Under the pieces are notes generated by a model. It saw only the letters and a list, made by a program, of their open reading frames with translations, was not told the origin of the DNA and made no database searches. The position numbers were made by a program, and so were the translations under genes. 64,000 bases of DNA, from NCBI GenBank assembly GCA_009360885.1, contig SPEL01000004.1:62001-126000 (forward strand), written 5' to 3'. This document shows, piece after piece, positions 35,729 through 44,906 of this stretch (position 1 is its first letter; each line of letters starts with the position of its first letter). This DNA comes from Sphingobium sp. Lineage in GTDB: Bacteria > Pseudomonadota > Alphaproteobacteria > Sphingomonadales > Sphingomonadaceae.

Positions 35729-36760
35729 TTACGCGGCATCAAGTTCCTTACGGACGATCTCTGCGCCAGCAGCAAGGGCCCGGAGCTTCCCTCTGGCGAC
35801 AGTGCGCGATAGCGGAGCCATCCCGCAGTTCGTGCAAGGATAGAGCTTGTCAGCATCCACGAACTGCAGAGCCTTGCGCAAGGTGTCGGCGACCTCCTCA
35901 GGCGTCTCAATCGCATCGTTTGCCACATCAATGGCTCCGATCATGACCTTCTTACCGCGAACAAGTTCGATCAGGTCCATCGGAACATGGGAATTCTGGC
36001 ATTCCAGCGAAATCAGGCCAATGCCCGATGCCTGCAGTCTGGGAAACGTCCGTTCATATTGTCGCCATTCCGACCCGAGGGTCTTTTTCCAGTCAGTATT
36101 GGCCTTAATTCCATAGCCGTAACAGATGTGGACTGCGGCTTCGCATTGGAGGCCCTCTATCGCCCGTTCGAGAGCCGCGATGCCCCAGTCGTTCACCTCG
36201 TCGAAGAACACATTGAATGCAGGTTCGTCGAACTGGATGATGTCTACGCCAGCCGCTTCGAGTTCTCTGGCCTCTTCGTTGAGGATCGTGGCAAATTCCC
36301 AGGCGAGCTTTTCACGGCTGTTATAATGGGCGTCATAAAGGGTGTCGATCATTGTCATCGGCCCCGGCAAAGCCCATTTAATGGGGCGGTTTGTCTGCTC
36401 ACGCAGGAATTTAGCATCCTCGACGAAAACCGGTTTTTCGCGCGCCACAGCACCAACGACGGTTGGCACGCTCGCCTCATAACGGTTGCGGATGGTAACC
36501 GTCTGACGCTTCTCAAAATCGACACCGGTGAGATGCTCAATGAAGGTCGTCACAAAGTGCTGACGCGTCTGCTCGCCGTCACTGACGATGTCGATACCAG
36601 CGCTCTGCTGTTCGACCAGCGCGACCCGTAGCGCATCCCGCTTGGCCTCGGCAAGTTCCGCGCCGTCGATTTTCCACGGCGACCAGAGTGTTTCAGGTTC
36701 AGCCAGCCAGAATGGCTTGGGAAGGCTGCCGGCAGTCAAAGTAGGAAGGAGCTTGTTCAT
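35729..36760 (-). CDS. mesD: Core methionine synthase (MesD-type MetE C-terminal domain)
   Basis: A 343-residue protein equal to the C-terminal catalytic domain of cobalamin-independent methionine synthase, lacking the N-terminal folate-binding half. The zinc ligands are present: His211 and Cys213 in AVHICYGYG, Glu253 in SLECQNSH, and Cys312 in TNCGMAPLSR. The homocysteine site segments ISDGEQ-like VSDGEQTRQ near 59 and QFDEPAF near 176 are also intact. The start at ATG 36760 follows the mesX stop by 17 bases. Stand-alone core enzymes next to DUF1852 are the MesD class, reported to need MesX and oxygen. I infer that class from the pairing. Confidence 0.9.
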   Translation of the reverse strand: MNKLLPTLTAGSLPKPFWLAEPETLWSPWKIDGAELAEAKRDALRVALVEQQSAGIDIVSDGEQTRQHFVTTFIEHLTGVDFEKRQTVTIRNRYEASVPTVVGAVAREKPVFVEDAKFLREQTNRPIKWALPGPMTMIDTLYDAHYNSREKLAWEFATILNEEARELEAAGVDIIQFDEPAFNVFFDEVNDWGIAALERAIEGLQCEAAVHICYGYGIKANTDWKKTLGSEWRQYERTFPRLQASGIGLISLECQNSHVPMDLIELVRGKKVMIGAIDVANDAIETPEEVADTLRKALQFVDADKLYPCTNCGMAPLSRTVARGKLRALAAGAEIVRKELDAA

Positions 36761-36777
36761 AAAAAACTCGTCTCGGT

Positions 36778-37758
36778 TCAAAGGGCGTATTGGGCGGACC
36801 ACTGATCGAAGAAAGACCGGTGCGGTTTGATGAAATGCTCGTCGGTAAAACGCCCCTGTTCCGTCGCCAGACGGGCCCGTTCCTCACGGTCATAGACGAC
36901 CCGCGTGTTCGAATAATCCCCGTGCTTCAAGCTTGGCTTGAAGCATTGGCCAGCCACCGAATTGGCATTATATATCTCAGGACGATAAATCTTCTGGAAC
37001 GTTTCCATCGTGCTGATCGTACCGATGAGTTCCAGATTAGTGTAATCGTTGAGAATATCTCCGCAGAAATAGAATGCCAGCGGCGCTGTGCTTTTGGGCG
37101 GCATGAAATAGCGCACCTGCATCCCCATCTTCTGGAAATATCGTTCGGTCAGGGACGATTCGTCCACCTCATATTCAACCCCCAGAACAGGATGCTGGTT
37201 CGCCGTGCGGTGATAGACCTTGTTCTCTGAGACGCTGAGACAGATGACCGGAGGTTTTCCGAACTGCTGCGTGAAGGCGGCCGATGTTATAAGCGCGTTA
37301 AAGATTTTTGCGTGCAGTTCGCCAAAGTCACGCGGCACGCCGAAACTCGCGCGATCCTTGTTATACTCTGGCAGCAGGATGCTAAAATCATAGTCGCGCA
37401 CATAGGACGAGAAGCTGTTTCCCACGAGACCATCAATGCACATGTCAGTCTTTCGATCGATGATCGTCGGCTTGAGGACTTCGATCATCGGGAAGGCCTC
37501 GTTTTCGCCCTTAATGTGCAGTTCGGCGGAAATGATATCGAGTTCGACGGCGTAACGATCACTCGCGGGATTATCCCAAGATGCAAGGTCGTTGAAGCGA
37601 TTGTCGACCATCCGTAAGGCGTTGCGCAGATTCTTCTGGCGCCATTCGCCGCGCGCCAGATTGGCGAAATTTGTGGTGAGCCGGGTGCCGTTCGCTGGCG
37701 AGTAATCCTCGTCGAACCGTGTTCGCTTGATCGTGAAGGTAAAATTGCTGGTCGTCAT
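36778..37758 (-). CDS. mesX: DUF1852 protein, MesX partner of MesD
   Basis: A 326-residue cytoplasmic protein of DUF1852. It starts with MTTSNFTFTIKRTRFDEDY and has no recognised fold motif by eye. DUF1852 genes sit beside core MetE genes and were named mesX when shown to be required for methionine synthesis by MesD. The methyl donor and the chemistry were unresolved as far as I know. It is 17 bases upstream of mesD and 245 bases downstream of metR, with a MetR-box-like site in that gap. Confidence 0.88.
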   Translation of the reverse strand: MTTSNFTFTIKRTRFDEDYSPANGTRLTTNFANLARGEWRQKNLRNALRMVDNRFNDLASWDNPASDRYAVELDIISAELHIKGENEAFPMIEVLKPTIIDRKTDMCIDGLVGNSFSSYVRDYDFSILLPEYNKDRASFGVPRDFGELHAKIFNALITSAAFTQQFGKPPVICLSVSENKVYHRTANQHPVLGVEYEVDESSLTERYFQKMGMQVRYFMPPKSTAPLAFYFCGDILNDYTNLELIGTISTMETFQKIYRPEIYNANSVAGQCFKPSLKHGDYSNTRVVYDREERARLATEQGRFTDEHFIKPHRSFFDQWSAQYAL

Positions 37759-37885
37759 GAGCAGATGTCCGGTTGTTCATTCGGGGCATCGCGCTATTCG
37801 CTGCATGCGGCAGAGCAATGTGCGCGTGACACTTCTAATTCCATCAACCGAACATGATTTCAAATGACATTAATTTAAAGGAATA

Positions 37886-37898
37886 TGACTTTCTGTCA
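37886..37898. promoter_or_regulatory. Candidate MetR box upstream of mesX
   Basis: TGACTTTCTGTCA, a TGA-centred 13-base palindrome. The MetR consensus known from enterobacteria is TGAA-N5-TTCA; this site differs at one base in each half. It lies about 128 bases upstream of the mesX start. A related site lies upstream of metR at 38883. Confidence 0.45.
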
Positions 37899-38003
37899 TA
37901 ATATAATGATCCGGATATGAAAAAAACGGATACGCAAGTTCCTACCCGTTTGAATGGAAGGCATACTGCGCGAGGGGGCCTCTTTCGGCCCGGCATGGGC
38001 AGT

Positions 38004-38876
38004 TCAGACCTGAACGGTCGCAGCCAGATGCATGAACCCATCCAGATAATCGGGGACTTCCCCCGTGCGATACCCCAGATGGATGGACTTAAAGATACCC
38101 GCGCCGATCCGCAGTCCCTTCACGCCCCGGACCTCATGCAAGAGCCAATTTGGGGTTGCACTGACGGCGCGACCCGATGCCACCAGCCTTAACATCAGAT
38201 CAGTCGTCTCAACGGTACGGTGACGCAGCGGCTGAGCATTGGCGGGGACAAGGAATCGAGTATAAATATCCAGCCTCTCACGAGGGACAGGATAGGTGAT
38301 AAGGGTCTCACTCGCCAAATCCGCTGGCTCGACCCGTAGCTTTTGCGTCAGGGGATGGGCGTCCCCTACCGCGAGGACGAGCTCATAATCAAAGACAGGC
38401 CTATATTCGAGCCCCGGACGCTCTGCAGGATCGGGCGTCACGAGAATGTCAATCTCATGCCCCAGAAGAGCCGCCAATCCGCCGAACTGGAAGGCCGTTG
38501 TCACATCCAATTCAACATCTGGCCATTGGGCGAGAAAAGGGTCCACCACTCGCATCAACCAATCCTGGCAGGGGTGGCATTCCATACCGACCCGGATCGC
38601 CCCCCGTCGGCCGCGCGCGTAATCCTCCAGCACGGATGCACCATGTTCAAGCGACGGCAGCACCCGCATAGCCAAGCCCAGAAGATAGTCCCCTGCGAGT
38701 GTGAAGCGTAGCTTATGTCCCTCTCGTTCCCACAATTTTACACCGTATCGGTCCTCAAACCGGCGGATGGCATGGCTGACCGCTGATTGGGTGAGACACA
38801 ATTGTTCCGCAGCCTGAGTCAAGCTGCCGGTCCGGTCAATTTCACGCAGTATGATTAAGGGTTGCAGATCAATCAT
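38004..38876 (-). CDS. metR: MetR-like LysR-family regulator
   Basis: A 290-residue regulator. The helix-turn-helix covers residues 1-60 (SLTQAAEQLCLTQSAVSHAIRRFE part), and the effector domain shows the MetR signature VGMECHPCQDWLMR near residue 95 (E. coli MetR has IAIECHSCIQWL) and YPVPRERLDIYTRFLVPA near 205. MetR responds to homocysteine and activates methionine genes. The ATG at 38876 fits the family start; the frame extends upstream without similarity. Same strand as mesX, mesD and the flavin reductase. Confidence 0.88.
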   Translation of the reverse strand: MIDLQPLIILREIDRTGSLTQAAEQLCLTQSAVSHAIRRFEDRYGVKLWEREGHKLRFTLAGDYLLGLAMRVLPSLEHGASVLEDYARGRRGAIRVGMECHPCQDWLMRVVDPFLAQWPDVELDVTTAFQFGGLAALLGHEIDILVTPDPAERPGLEYRPVFDYELVLAVGDAHPLTQKLRVEPADLASETLITYPVPRERLDIYTRFLVPANAQPLRHRTVETTDLMLRLVASGRAVSATPNWLLHEVRGVKGLRIGAGIFKSIHLGYRTGEVPDYLDGFMHLAATVQV

Positions 38877-39224
38877 TGAGCATGAATCTTTGTCATATTC
38901 ATATTCAATAGTCCAGATTCTATCGTGTCTTGAGGGCCTTGCCATGAGGGGTGAACTGCGCCTTCCACCAGCTACCACGAGATATGCATCATCTCTGCAC
39001 AATAAGGCTCATGCGAATGACCAGACCGGGATATTTCCGGGCCGAACACTATACGGATATGCCCTATGAGGTAAAATGTCGGATGTTCGGCAGATGTCAG
39101 TGAAAAACACGATATTGAGACGACAGCGATTGTACAATGATAGCGGTCTTAGGGTCAGTACCCATTAATTCCGTAACCGTGACTTGAGGCGGATTAGTTC
39201 ATGACACGGGGCAAGTACAAGAAA
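38877..39224. other. Intergenic region with metR control site and repeat copy
   Basis: About 348 bases without a gene. Next to metR lies TGAATCTTTGTCA at 38883-38895, a MetR-box-like site (TGAA-N5-GTCA), suggesting autoregulation. At 39147-39170 is a copy of the dispersed motif, reading CTTAGGGTCAGTACCC then ATTAATTC, extending loosely to about 39210 with similarity to 62230. Confidence 0.55.
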
Positions 39225-40151
39225 TCAGGCCATGTTCCCAGCATTCACATCGGCTAAACCGCCCTCAACCCTGAATAAATTATCGGCCATAAAATCCACA
39301 AATACACGAATTTTGGGCGACAGATAACGGCTCGTTGGCCACAGAACACGGAATACACCCGCTTCTGCAGCAAAGTCATCGAGTAGCGAGACGAGCTTGC
39401 CTTGTTCTATCTGCGATGCCACCGCAAAATGCGGCAGACACGTCACCCCAAAGCTATTCTCGGCAAGATGAATCAGCGGCTCAATTGTGCTGGCTATCGT
39501 CATTATCGGCAGCGCGACACGCAGGTCTTTGCCGTCTCTTGATAACGGCCAAGGTTCTAATTTGCCCGAATTGGCATATCTGTGATGCATACAATGATGC
39601 TGCAATAAATCTTCGGGATATTGCGGTGTCCCTGCTACTTTCAGATAGGCAGGCGAGGCTACTATTCTGTATCTGAAGGAACCCAGCTTACGGTTCATCA
39701 ACCGGGTATCACGCACATCTCCCGTCCGGATGACGGCATCAAAACCTTCTTCTATTACGTCAACCAGACGATCGGTAAAATCAAGATCGAGCCTGATTTC
39801 GGGATAGGCTTTCATGAAGGCCGATATCGCTGGCATCAGCAACATACCCGTAATTGGAAAACTCACGCGTAACAGGCCACTCGGCTTGCTGTGCGATCTG
39901 GATAGCTGCGCCTGCGCTGCATCGAGTTCGGCCAATATACGCCGACACGTATCGAGGAAGAAACTTCCCTCCTCCGTCAACGTCATGCTGCGCGTCGAAC
40001 GATGGAAAAGGCGTACCCCCATTTCCTTCTCAAGACGAGCGATAGCCTTGCCCACCGCCGAACTTGATAGGCCCAATCGCTGAGATGCCGCAACGAAGCT
40101 GCCACCTTCAGCCGTTTGAACGAAGATTTCCAGTGTACCCAGCTTATCCAT
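39225..40151 (-). CDS. LysR-family regulator
   Basis: A 308-residue LysR regulator of the CrgA/DmlR-like group. The DNA-binding domain is at residues 1-60 (SFVAASQRLGLSSSAVGKAI part; then LFHRSTRSMTLTEEG). The effector domain contains DVIEEGFDAVIRTGDVRD near 130 and SFGVTCLPHFAV near 233. It is divergent from the ABM-fold and MFS genes and probably represses or activates them. Confidence 0.9.
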   Translation of the reverse strand: MDKLGTLEIFVQTAEGGSFVAASQRLGLSSSAVGKAIARLEKEMGVRLFHRSTRSMTLTEEGSFFLDTCRRILAELDAAQAQLSRSHSKPSGLLRVSFPITGMLLMPAISAFMKAYPEIRLDLDFTDRLVDVIEEGFDAVIRTGDVRDTRLMNRKLGSFRYRIVASPAYLKVAGTPQYPEDLLQHHCMHHRYANSGKLEPWPLSRDGKDLRVALPIMTIASTIEPLIHLAENSFGVTCLPHFAVASQIEQGKLVSLLDDFAAEAGVFRVLWPTSRYLSPKIRVFVDFMADNLFRVEGGLADVNAGNMA

Positions 40152-40274
40152 ACAACCCTATTCAGGAATATTCTTCCGTTCTCATCGGAATACCAGACTA
40201 TTTATCGCTTATTATGGAGCCGATATCCAGCATGGCACGACAATCAATGCAGATTTTCAGAAAAAGGAAATTCA

Positions 40275-40631
40275 ATGGATAGCGTGCCGATTGCGGGATT
40301 TTCTATTGCGCCACAGCCAACCATCTTCATCGTCAACGTCATTCATGCTCATCCCGGCAAGCAGGATGAAGCATTTCAGATCATTCAGGATGTCGTCCAT
40401 TATGTAGCAGAGAAAAAGGTGGGATTTCTCTGGAGCAATCTGGCCAAAAGCACAGACGGGCTGACCGTAGTCAATATTGAAGCGATACAGGGCGCGAACA
40501 ACGTAGACGAGTTCTTCTCTGATCCGGTTTTTGTTGAAAAATTCCGAAGGCTCGATGCCGTTTCAACCAGCGAATTTCATACGTACAGCGTTAGCGATCT
40601 GGTTCTGCCTAAAACCGGGCAGGAAGGTTAA
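40275..40631 (+). CDS. Small ABM-fold protein (putative quinol monooxygenase)
   Basis: A 118-residue protein with the dimeric alpha-beta barrel pattern of the antibiotic biosynthesis monooxygenase family: FIVNVIHAHPGKQDEAFQII near residue 18, VVNIEAIQGANNVDEFFSDP near 66-85, and a final beta strand. The start at ATG 40275 has AGGAAA upstream. It is 5 bases before the MFS gene. Such proteins act on small quinones or as detoxification enzymes, but the function here is unknown. Confidence 0.78.
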   Translation: MDSVPIAGFSIAPQPTIFIVNVIHAHPGKQDEAFQIIQDVVHYVAEKKVGFLWSNLAKSTDGLTVVNIEAIQGANNVDEFFSDPVFVEKFRRLDAVSTSEFHTYSVSDLVLPKTGQEG

Positions 40632-40636
40632 CCACC

Positions 40637-41839
40637 ATGGCCTGCTCTACCTCCGCTAAACACATGGCCCGCAAAGAATCAGACGGCCCCCAGTTGCCGA
40701 TGGCGGCCTTGCTTGCCCTTGCTATGGCTGGTTTCATCACTATCCTGACAGAAGCCCTGCCAGCCGGGCTCCTCCCGCAAATGAGCGCGGATCTTGGTGT
40801 CAGCCCCTCTGCTATTGGCCAGTTGGTCACGGTCTATGCCATAGGTTCGCTGGTCGCAGCTATTCCGCTTACCGCTGCTACTCAGCATTTCCGTCGTAAA
40901 CCGCTTCTCCTTTGCGCGATTGCGGGTTTTGCGATTGTAAACATGCTAACCGCTGTCACGGAAAGCTTGGCTATCATGCTGCTGGCGCGATTTTTTGCGG
41001 GTGTTTCAGCAGGCCTGCTTTGGGCGATGATAGCCGGATATGCGGCGCGCATGGTCACAGATCAGCTCAAAGGGCGTGCTATCACGATTGCAATGATCGG
41101 CACGCCGCTAGCATTATCGCTTGGTATCCCCGCAGGGACATTAATCGGATCAGCGATCGGCTGGCGAAGCACGTTCGCGGCTATGACTATCCTGACTTTG
41201 GCTCTGATAGTCTGGATATGGAGGGCCGTACCCGATTATCCGGGTGCTACGATCAGTGGGCGGGCATCCATCAGGGGTACGCTGGCAATCGGCGGGATTA
41301 AACCGATATTGATGGTGACTTTTCTCTTCGTTCTGGCGCACAATATCCTCTACACCTACATTGCCCCGCTCGTTGTTCCCGCAGGATTAACCCGGAAACT
41401 GGACTTCGTTCTGCTGGCCTTTGGACTGGCTGCAATAGCAGGGATTGCCGGTGTCGGATATCTGATCGGTCGATGGTTACGGGGGCTTATACTGACCAGC
41501 ATCATGGTGTTCGCAGGCGCGGCATTGATGCTTGGCATCGGGGGGACAGTGCAGGAAGTATTCTGGCTGGCAATCGGCGTGTGGGGATTGGCCTTTGGCG
41601 GCGCGGCGACCCTATTCCAGACAGCGGCAGCAAGCCTGTCAGGGCAGGCTTCGGATGTGGCGCAGTCCATGATCGTTACTGTCTGGAATCTGGCCATTGC
41701 AGGTGGCGGGATTGTCGGTGGATTGCTGCTGGAGCATTCTGGCATAAAATGGCTGCCATGGGCGGTTTTAGCAGTTTTGCTGATCGCTTATACTATCGCA
41801 TTGCTGGCAAAAAATAGTAGGCTCCAGCCAGCCGCATGA
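40637..41839 (+). CDS. MFS efflux transporter (DHA1, AraJ/NepI-like)
   Basis: A 400-residue transporter with 12 hydrophobic segments. The first contains FITILTEALPAGLLPQMSAD, the second GQLVTVYAIGSLVAAIPLT, typical of sugar or drug efflux DHA1 members. AGGAAGG lies before the ATG. It is co-transcribed with the ABM-fold gene, and with the divergent LysR gene forms a common regulator-exporter unit for a small toxic compound. Confidence 0.9.
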   Translation: MACSTSAKHMARKESDGPQLPMAALLALAMAGFITILTEALPAGLLPQMSADLGVSPSAIGQLVTVYAIGSLVAAIPLTAATQHFRRKPLLLCAIAGFAIVNMLTAVTESLAIMLLARFFAGVSAGLLWAMIAGYAARMVTDQLKGRAITIAMIGTPLALSLGIPAGTLIGSAIGWRSTFAAMTILTLALIVWIWRAVPDYPGATISGRASIRGTLAIGGIKPILMVTFLFVLAHNILYTYIAPLVVPAGLTRKLDFVLLAFGLAAIAGIAGVGYLIGRWLRGLILTSIMVFAGAALMLGIGGTVQEVFWLAIGVWGLAFGGAATLFQTAAASLSGQASDVAQSMIVTVWNLAIAGGGIVGGLLLEHSGIKWLPWAVLAVLLIAYTIALLAKNSRLQPAA

Positions 41840-41870
41840 GAATGTTGATGCCCGCTTCCGTTTCCAGAGC

Positions 41871-41890
41871 CTTAGGATCAGGGCTTAATG
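41871..41890. repeat. TAGGGTC motif copy, diverged
   Basis: CTTAGGATCAGGGCTTAATG, 31 bases after the MFS stop codon. Confidence 0.5.
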
Positions 41891-41910
41891 ATCGACCGAG
41901 CCTCCGTCGC

Positions 41911-43404
41911 TTATAGCTTAGGAGCCAACGCCCGGAATGCCTGTGCCAGCCTAATGACTGCCACCTCCATTTCGGCGGTCGTAAAGGCGGCAAAGCCCAG
42001 TAAAAAGCCGGACTTCATCGGCTGGGTGGCGTGCAGCGCAGAAAGCCCCATGAGGTCAACACCTACCCGCCGCGCGGCATCAACGGCGACGCGTTCCTCT
42101 ATATCGCATATGAGGATGCAGGGCATCTGAAGGCCGCCCACCGGCACGCGCGGTTCAACAAAATCTGACAGATGCGTGCGCACCAGAGCCGCCAGAGCCT
42201 CAAGCCGCTGCGCATAATGGCCGCGCATCATCCGCACATAGGCACCAAAATGCCCATTCTCCATGAACCGGGCGAGAGTAAGCTGGCTGATCGTCGCAGT
42301 ATGCCCGTCGAGCAATGTACGTGCGACGGTCATCGGCTTCACCAGTTGCGGGGGCAGCACGACATAGCCGATCCGCAGGCCCGGAAAGAGAGATTTGGTG
42401 AAGGTTCCAATATAAATGGTGCGATCATTACGATCGAGGCCCTGCACGCAGGCGGTCGGCTTGCCAGCATAATGAAACTCGCTGTCATAATCATCCTCGA
42501 TAATCCATGCCTGATGGCGAGCCGCCCAGTCGATCAGGGCCAAGCGGCGATCAAGCGTTAGCGTCGCGCCGGTCGGGAATTGATGCGAGGGCGTCAGCGA
42601 AATCGCCTTGGCCGGTCGGGGGGCATTGAGAACATGCTCCACCTTGATACCCTGCCGATCAACACAGACAGGCACGCAATCAAGCCCCGCCGCCTCAAAC
42701 GCCTTACGCGCGCCATGATAGACCGGGTCCTCCACAAATATGCGGTCGCCCGGATCAAGCAGCATATTGGCGCAGAGCGTCATCGCTTGCTGCGAGCTGG
42801 TCAGCACCAGCACACGATCAGCCGTTGCCCGTGCGCCGCGTTCCAGATTGACATAATCGGCAATCGCGCGGCACAGCGGCTCCGCACCCTGCGGGTCCCC
42901 CGGCAACAATGCATCTGTGCCAACATCCTTTAGCACTTGTCGTTCGAGACGTTCCCAAAGCTGGAGCGGAAACATCCGCGTTTCTGGTATACCCTGAGTG
43001 AACGGACGAAAGCCGGTTGACCCGCGCACACCCCCACTCTGGAGCATCGCCGCGCCGCGCTTGCTGAGATTGGGCGCCTGATTGCGTAGCAGGGTTTCGC
43101 GGGCCAAGTGCCGCTGGCCCGGCAGGAACTCCGGCATCTCCGCCACGAAGCTGCCACTGCCAACTTTACGTTCGATGAACCCTTCGGCATGAAGCTGAGC
43201 ATAAGCAGCCTCAACCGTATCCCGCGAGACCGAGAGCGAACGCGCCAGCGCCCGCGATGCAGGAAGCGCCCGCCCAGCGCCGAGCGCGCCATCAAGAATC
43301 AATTGTCGGATCGCCCGCTGAATACGGGCGTGGAGGGGCATAGCGCTATGCGCCGGATGCGCCATCCACGCCTTTACGGATTCCAACTGAGCATGCTTGA
43401 ACAA
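41911..43404 (-). CDS. MocR/PdxR-family regulator (GntR helix-turn-helix fused to aminotransferase domain)
   Basis: A 497-residue fusion. Residues 20-95 form a GntR-type winged helix (LPASRALARSLSVSRDTVEA), followed by a fold-type I aminotransferase domain with YHGARKAFEAAGLD, IIEDDYDSEFHYAGKP and the PLP Lys in IGTFTKSLFPGLRIGY near residue 332. Such regulators sense PLP or amino compounds. No divergent vitamin B6 gene is seen. The broken GNAT gene lies upstream on the same strand. Confidence 0.9.
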   Translation of the reverse strand: MFKHAQLESVKAWMAHPAHSAMPLHARIQRAIRQLILDGALGAGRALPASRALARSLSVSRDTVEAAYAQLHAEGFIERKVGSGSFVAEMPEFLPGQRHLARETLLRNQAPNLSKRGAAMLQSGGVRGSTGFRPFTQGIPETRMFPLQLWERLERQVLKDVGTDALLPGDPQGAEPLCRAIADYVNLERGARATADRVLVLTSSQQAMTLCANMLLDPGDRIFVEDPVYHGARKAFEAAGLDCVPVCVDRQGIKVEHVLNAPRPAKAISLTPSHQFPTGATLTLDRRLALIDWAARHQAWIIEDDYDSEFHYAGKPTACVQGLDRNDRTIYIGTFTKSLFPGLRIGYVVLPPQLVKPMTVARTLLDGHTATISQLTLARFMENGHFGAYVRMMRGHYAQRLEALAALVRTHLSDFVEPRVPVGGLQMPCILICDIEERVAVDAARRVGVDLMGLSALHATQPMKSGFLLGFAAFTTAEMEVAVIRLAQAFRALAPKL

Positions 43405-43473
43405 ATGGCCTGCGCTTTCGTCAGTAATGATTAAGATTAATCAGACCAATGTGAGGGCCACTGTCAACGGCAA

Positions 43474-43941
43474 TTACTTCTGCTTCTCCCCGGTGGGTAT
43501 GTGCCGATATTCAATAAAGCCCGATCGTGTCGCGATGTGATTATATAGACATTGCGCCCTGCTGTTGCTCTCATGCGTGTGCCAGTAAACGCGCGCGCAT
43601 TCCATTTCATGGGCCGTGCTATAGATTTGCTCAATCAGCTTACGGCCAACGCCGCCGCCTCTCTGGTCTGGATTGACGAACAAATCCTCAAGATAGCAAT
43701 AATCATCTGTGGCCCATGTTGAACGGTGGCGGATATAATGGACAAGACCGACCGCTTTGGTGCCATCCCATGCGAGGAAACCACCCATTGGCTCTTACGG
43801 ATCAAGCAGGCGTGACCAGATCACTTCCTTCACGCTCTCGTCGATAATGGTTTCATAAAAACACAAATAGTCGTTCCACAGGGCCAGCCATTGATCGTGA
43901 TCTTCCCACCGCAGGGGAATGATAGTAAGCGTATCGTCCAA
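43474..43941 (-). pseudogene. GNAT acetyltransferase gene with in-frame stop
   Basis: The minus-strand frame from about TTG 43941 reads DDTLTIIPLRWEDHDQWLAL, then NDYLCFYETIIDESVKEVIW, SRLLDP, a TAA stop, and EPMGGFLAWDG in the same frame. The rest follows with the acetyl-CoA motif RGGGVGRKLIEQI and the end SGFIEYRH. Both halves match one continuous small GNAT family in which RLLDP is followed directly by EPM. A single nonsense codon interrupts it. GGAAGG precedes the TTG. The downstream part could in principle restart at ATG 43788 but lacks the first fold elements. Confidence 0.8.
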
Positions 43942-44200
43942 GATTGAATCCTTCCGGTATGATGCGTTCTTCCACCCCCATTAGCGGGGTGACCATTTGC
44001 GCATTACGCCGGGATATGCCTGATAGGCCCCTCCATTTTATGGGCAATGAGCAGACCAATTATCGTACAGAATATCCTATCGAGCGAAAACCGGGTGGAG
44101 CCAGCCCATCGCTCCCCACTACAAAATGGTTTGGATTGTCCGCCCAAGCCGGGCCGGTTAGCTTTCATTGCCCAACTCGAAAATCGGCACCATGCAATGC
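43942..44200. other. Intergenic region, no recognised feature
   Basis: About 259 bases between the broken GNAT gene and the cyclophilin gene. I see no gene. The short hairpin CCCCCATTAGCGGGG near 43976 and mixed open frames without family resemblance are all that stands out. Confidence 0.5.
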
Positions 44201-44890
44201 TTAAAATAAAGCAGGGCAGGCCGCCCGCAAAGCAGGCTGATCCTTGTCCTTCATTTTCAGGCGAATGGCCGATATTTTCACCGGCATCTTCAGCTTTTCT
44301 TCATAGGCTTCGGCGTGATAAATTTTCCGCACAACATCCATTCCGCGATCGACCTGCCCAAACACCGCAAAGCCCTGCCCATCGGGATTACGCCGCCCCC
44401 CATAGTCCATCTCAGGGGAATTATGCACCACGATTGAGAAGCTGGATGTTGCCGTATCCGGCCCCCAGCGCGCCATGGAAAGAGCGCCCGCCCGATGCGT
44501 CAGATGTGTCTCGCTGGTCCTTTCCAGCATGATTGGCCCATAAACATTGGTTTCTTCACCGTCACGGGCCTCCATCTGGATCACATCAATCGGTACAGCA
44601 TTGCCAGCAAAAACATCGTGACGGACGGTCCTGAAAAACTGCCCGCCATCATAATAGCCACCAGCGACATAACGGAGGAAGTTGCAAACGCTGATGGGCG
44701 CAACAGACAAATGCAACCGTGCTTCAATGACGCCATAGCTGGTTTCTATGCGCACCTGTGGCTCCGCCGCATGGGCCATAGCAACGCCGCCGCCAGCCAT
44801 AGGGCAACAGGACACTGCCGCAATGCCTGCCACGCGCTTAAGGAAATGTTGCCCCTGACGCACCCACAGCAAAGCGCCTCTTCCTGCCAT
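44201..44890 (-). CDS. Exported peptidyl-prolyl cis-trans isomerase, cyclophilin type
   Basis: A 229-residue periplasmic cyclophilin. A signal peptide covers about residues 1-42 (ending AMAHA-AEP). The domain shows IETSYGVIEARLHLSVAPIS, YYDGGQFFRTVRHD near 80, the segment ALSMARWGPDTATSSFSIVV near 135-155 and GFAVFGQVDRGMDVV near 175. The usual QGGD segment is replaced by IDVIQMEARDGEE. The start at 44890 gives a plausible signal sequence and lies 16 bases after the M1 peptidase stop, so it is likely in that operon. Confidence 0.85.
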   Translation of the reverse strand: MAGRGALLWVRQGQHFLKRVAGIAAVSCCPMAGGGVAMAHAAEPQVRIETSYGVIEARLHLSVAPISVCNFLRYVAGGYYDGGQFFRTVRHDVFAGNAVPIDVIQMEARDGEETNVYGPIMLERTSETHLTHRAGALSMARWGPDTATSSFSIVVHNSPEMDYGGRRNPDGQGFAVFGQVDRGMDVVRKIYHAEAYEEKLKMPVKISAIRLKMKDKDQPALRAACPALF

Positions 44891-44906
44891 CACCGAATCC
44901 CTGTCA

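Noticed and set aside
37759-38003. Possible SAM riboswitch upstream of mesX
   Set aside because: No recognisable SAM riboswitch core or convincing multi-stem fold was seen; the MetR-like site is a better explanation.
43853-44059. Minus-strand open frame of 68 codons upstream of the broken GNAT gene
   Set aside because: Overlaps the true GNAT frame in a shifted phase; the GNAT sequence explains the region better.
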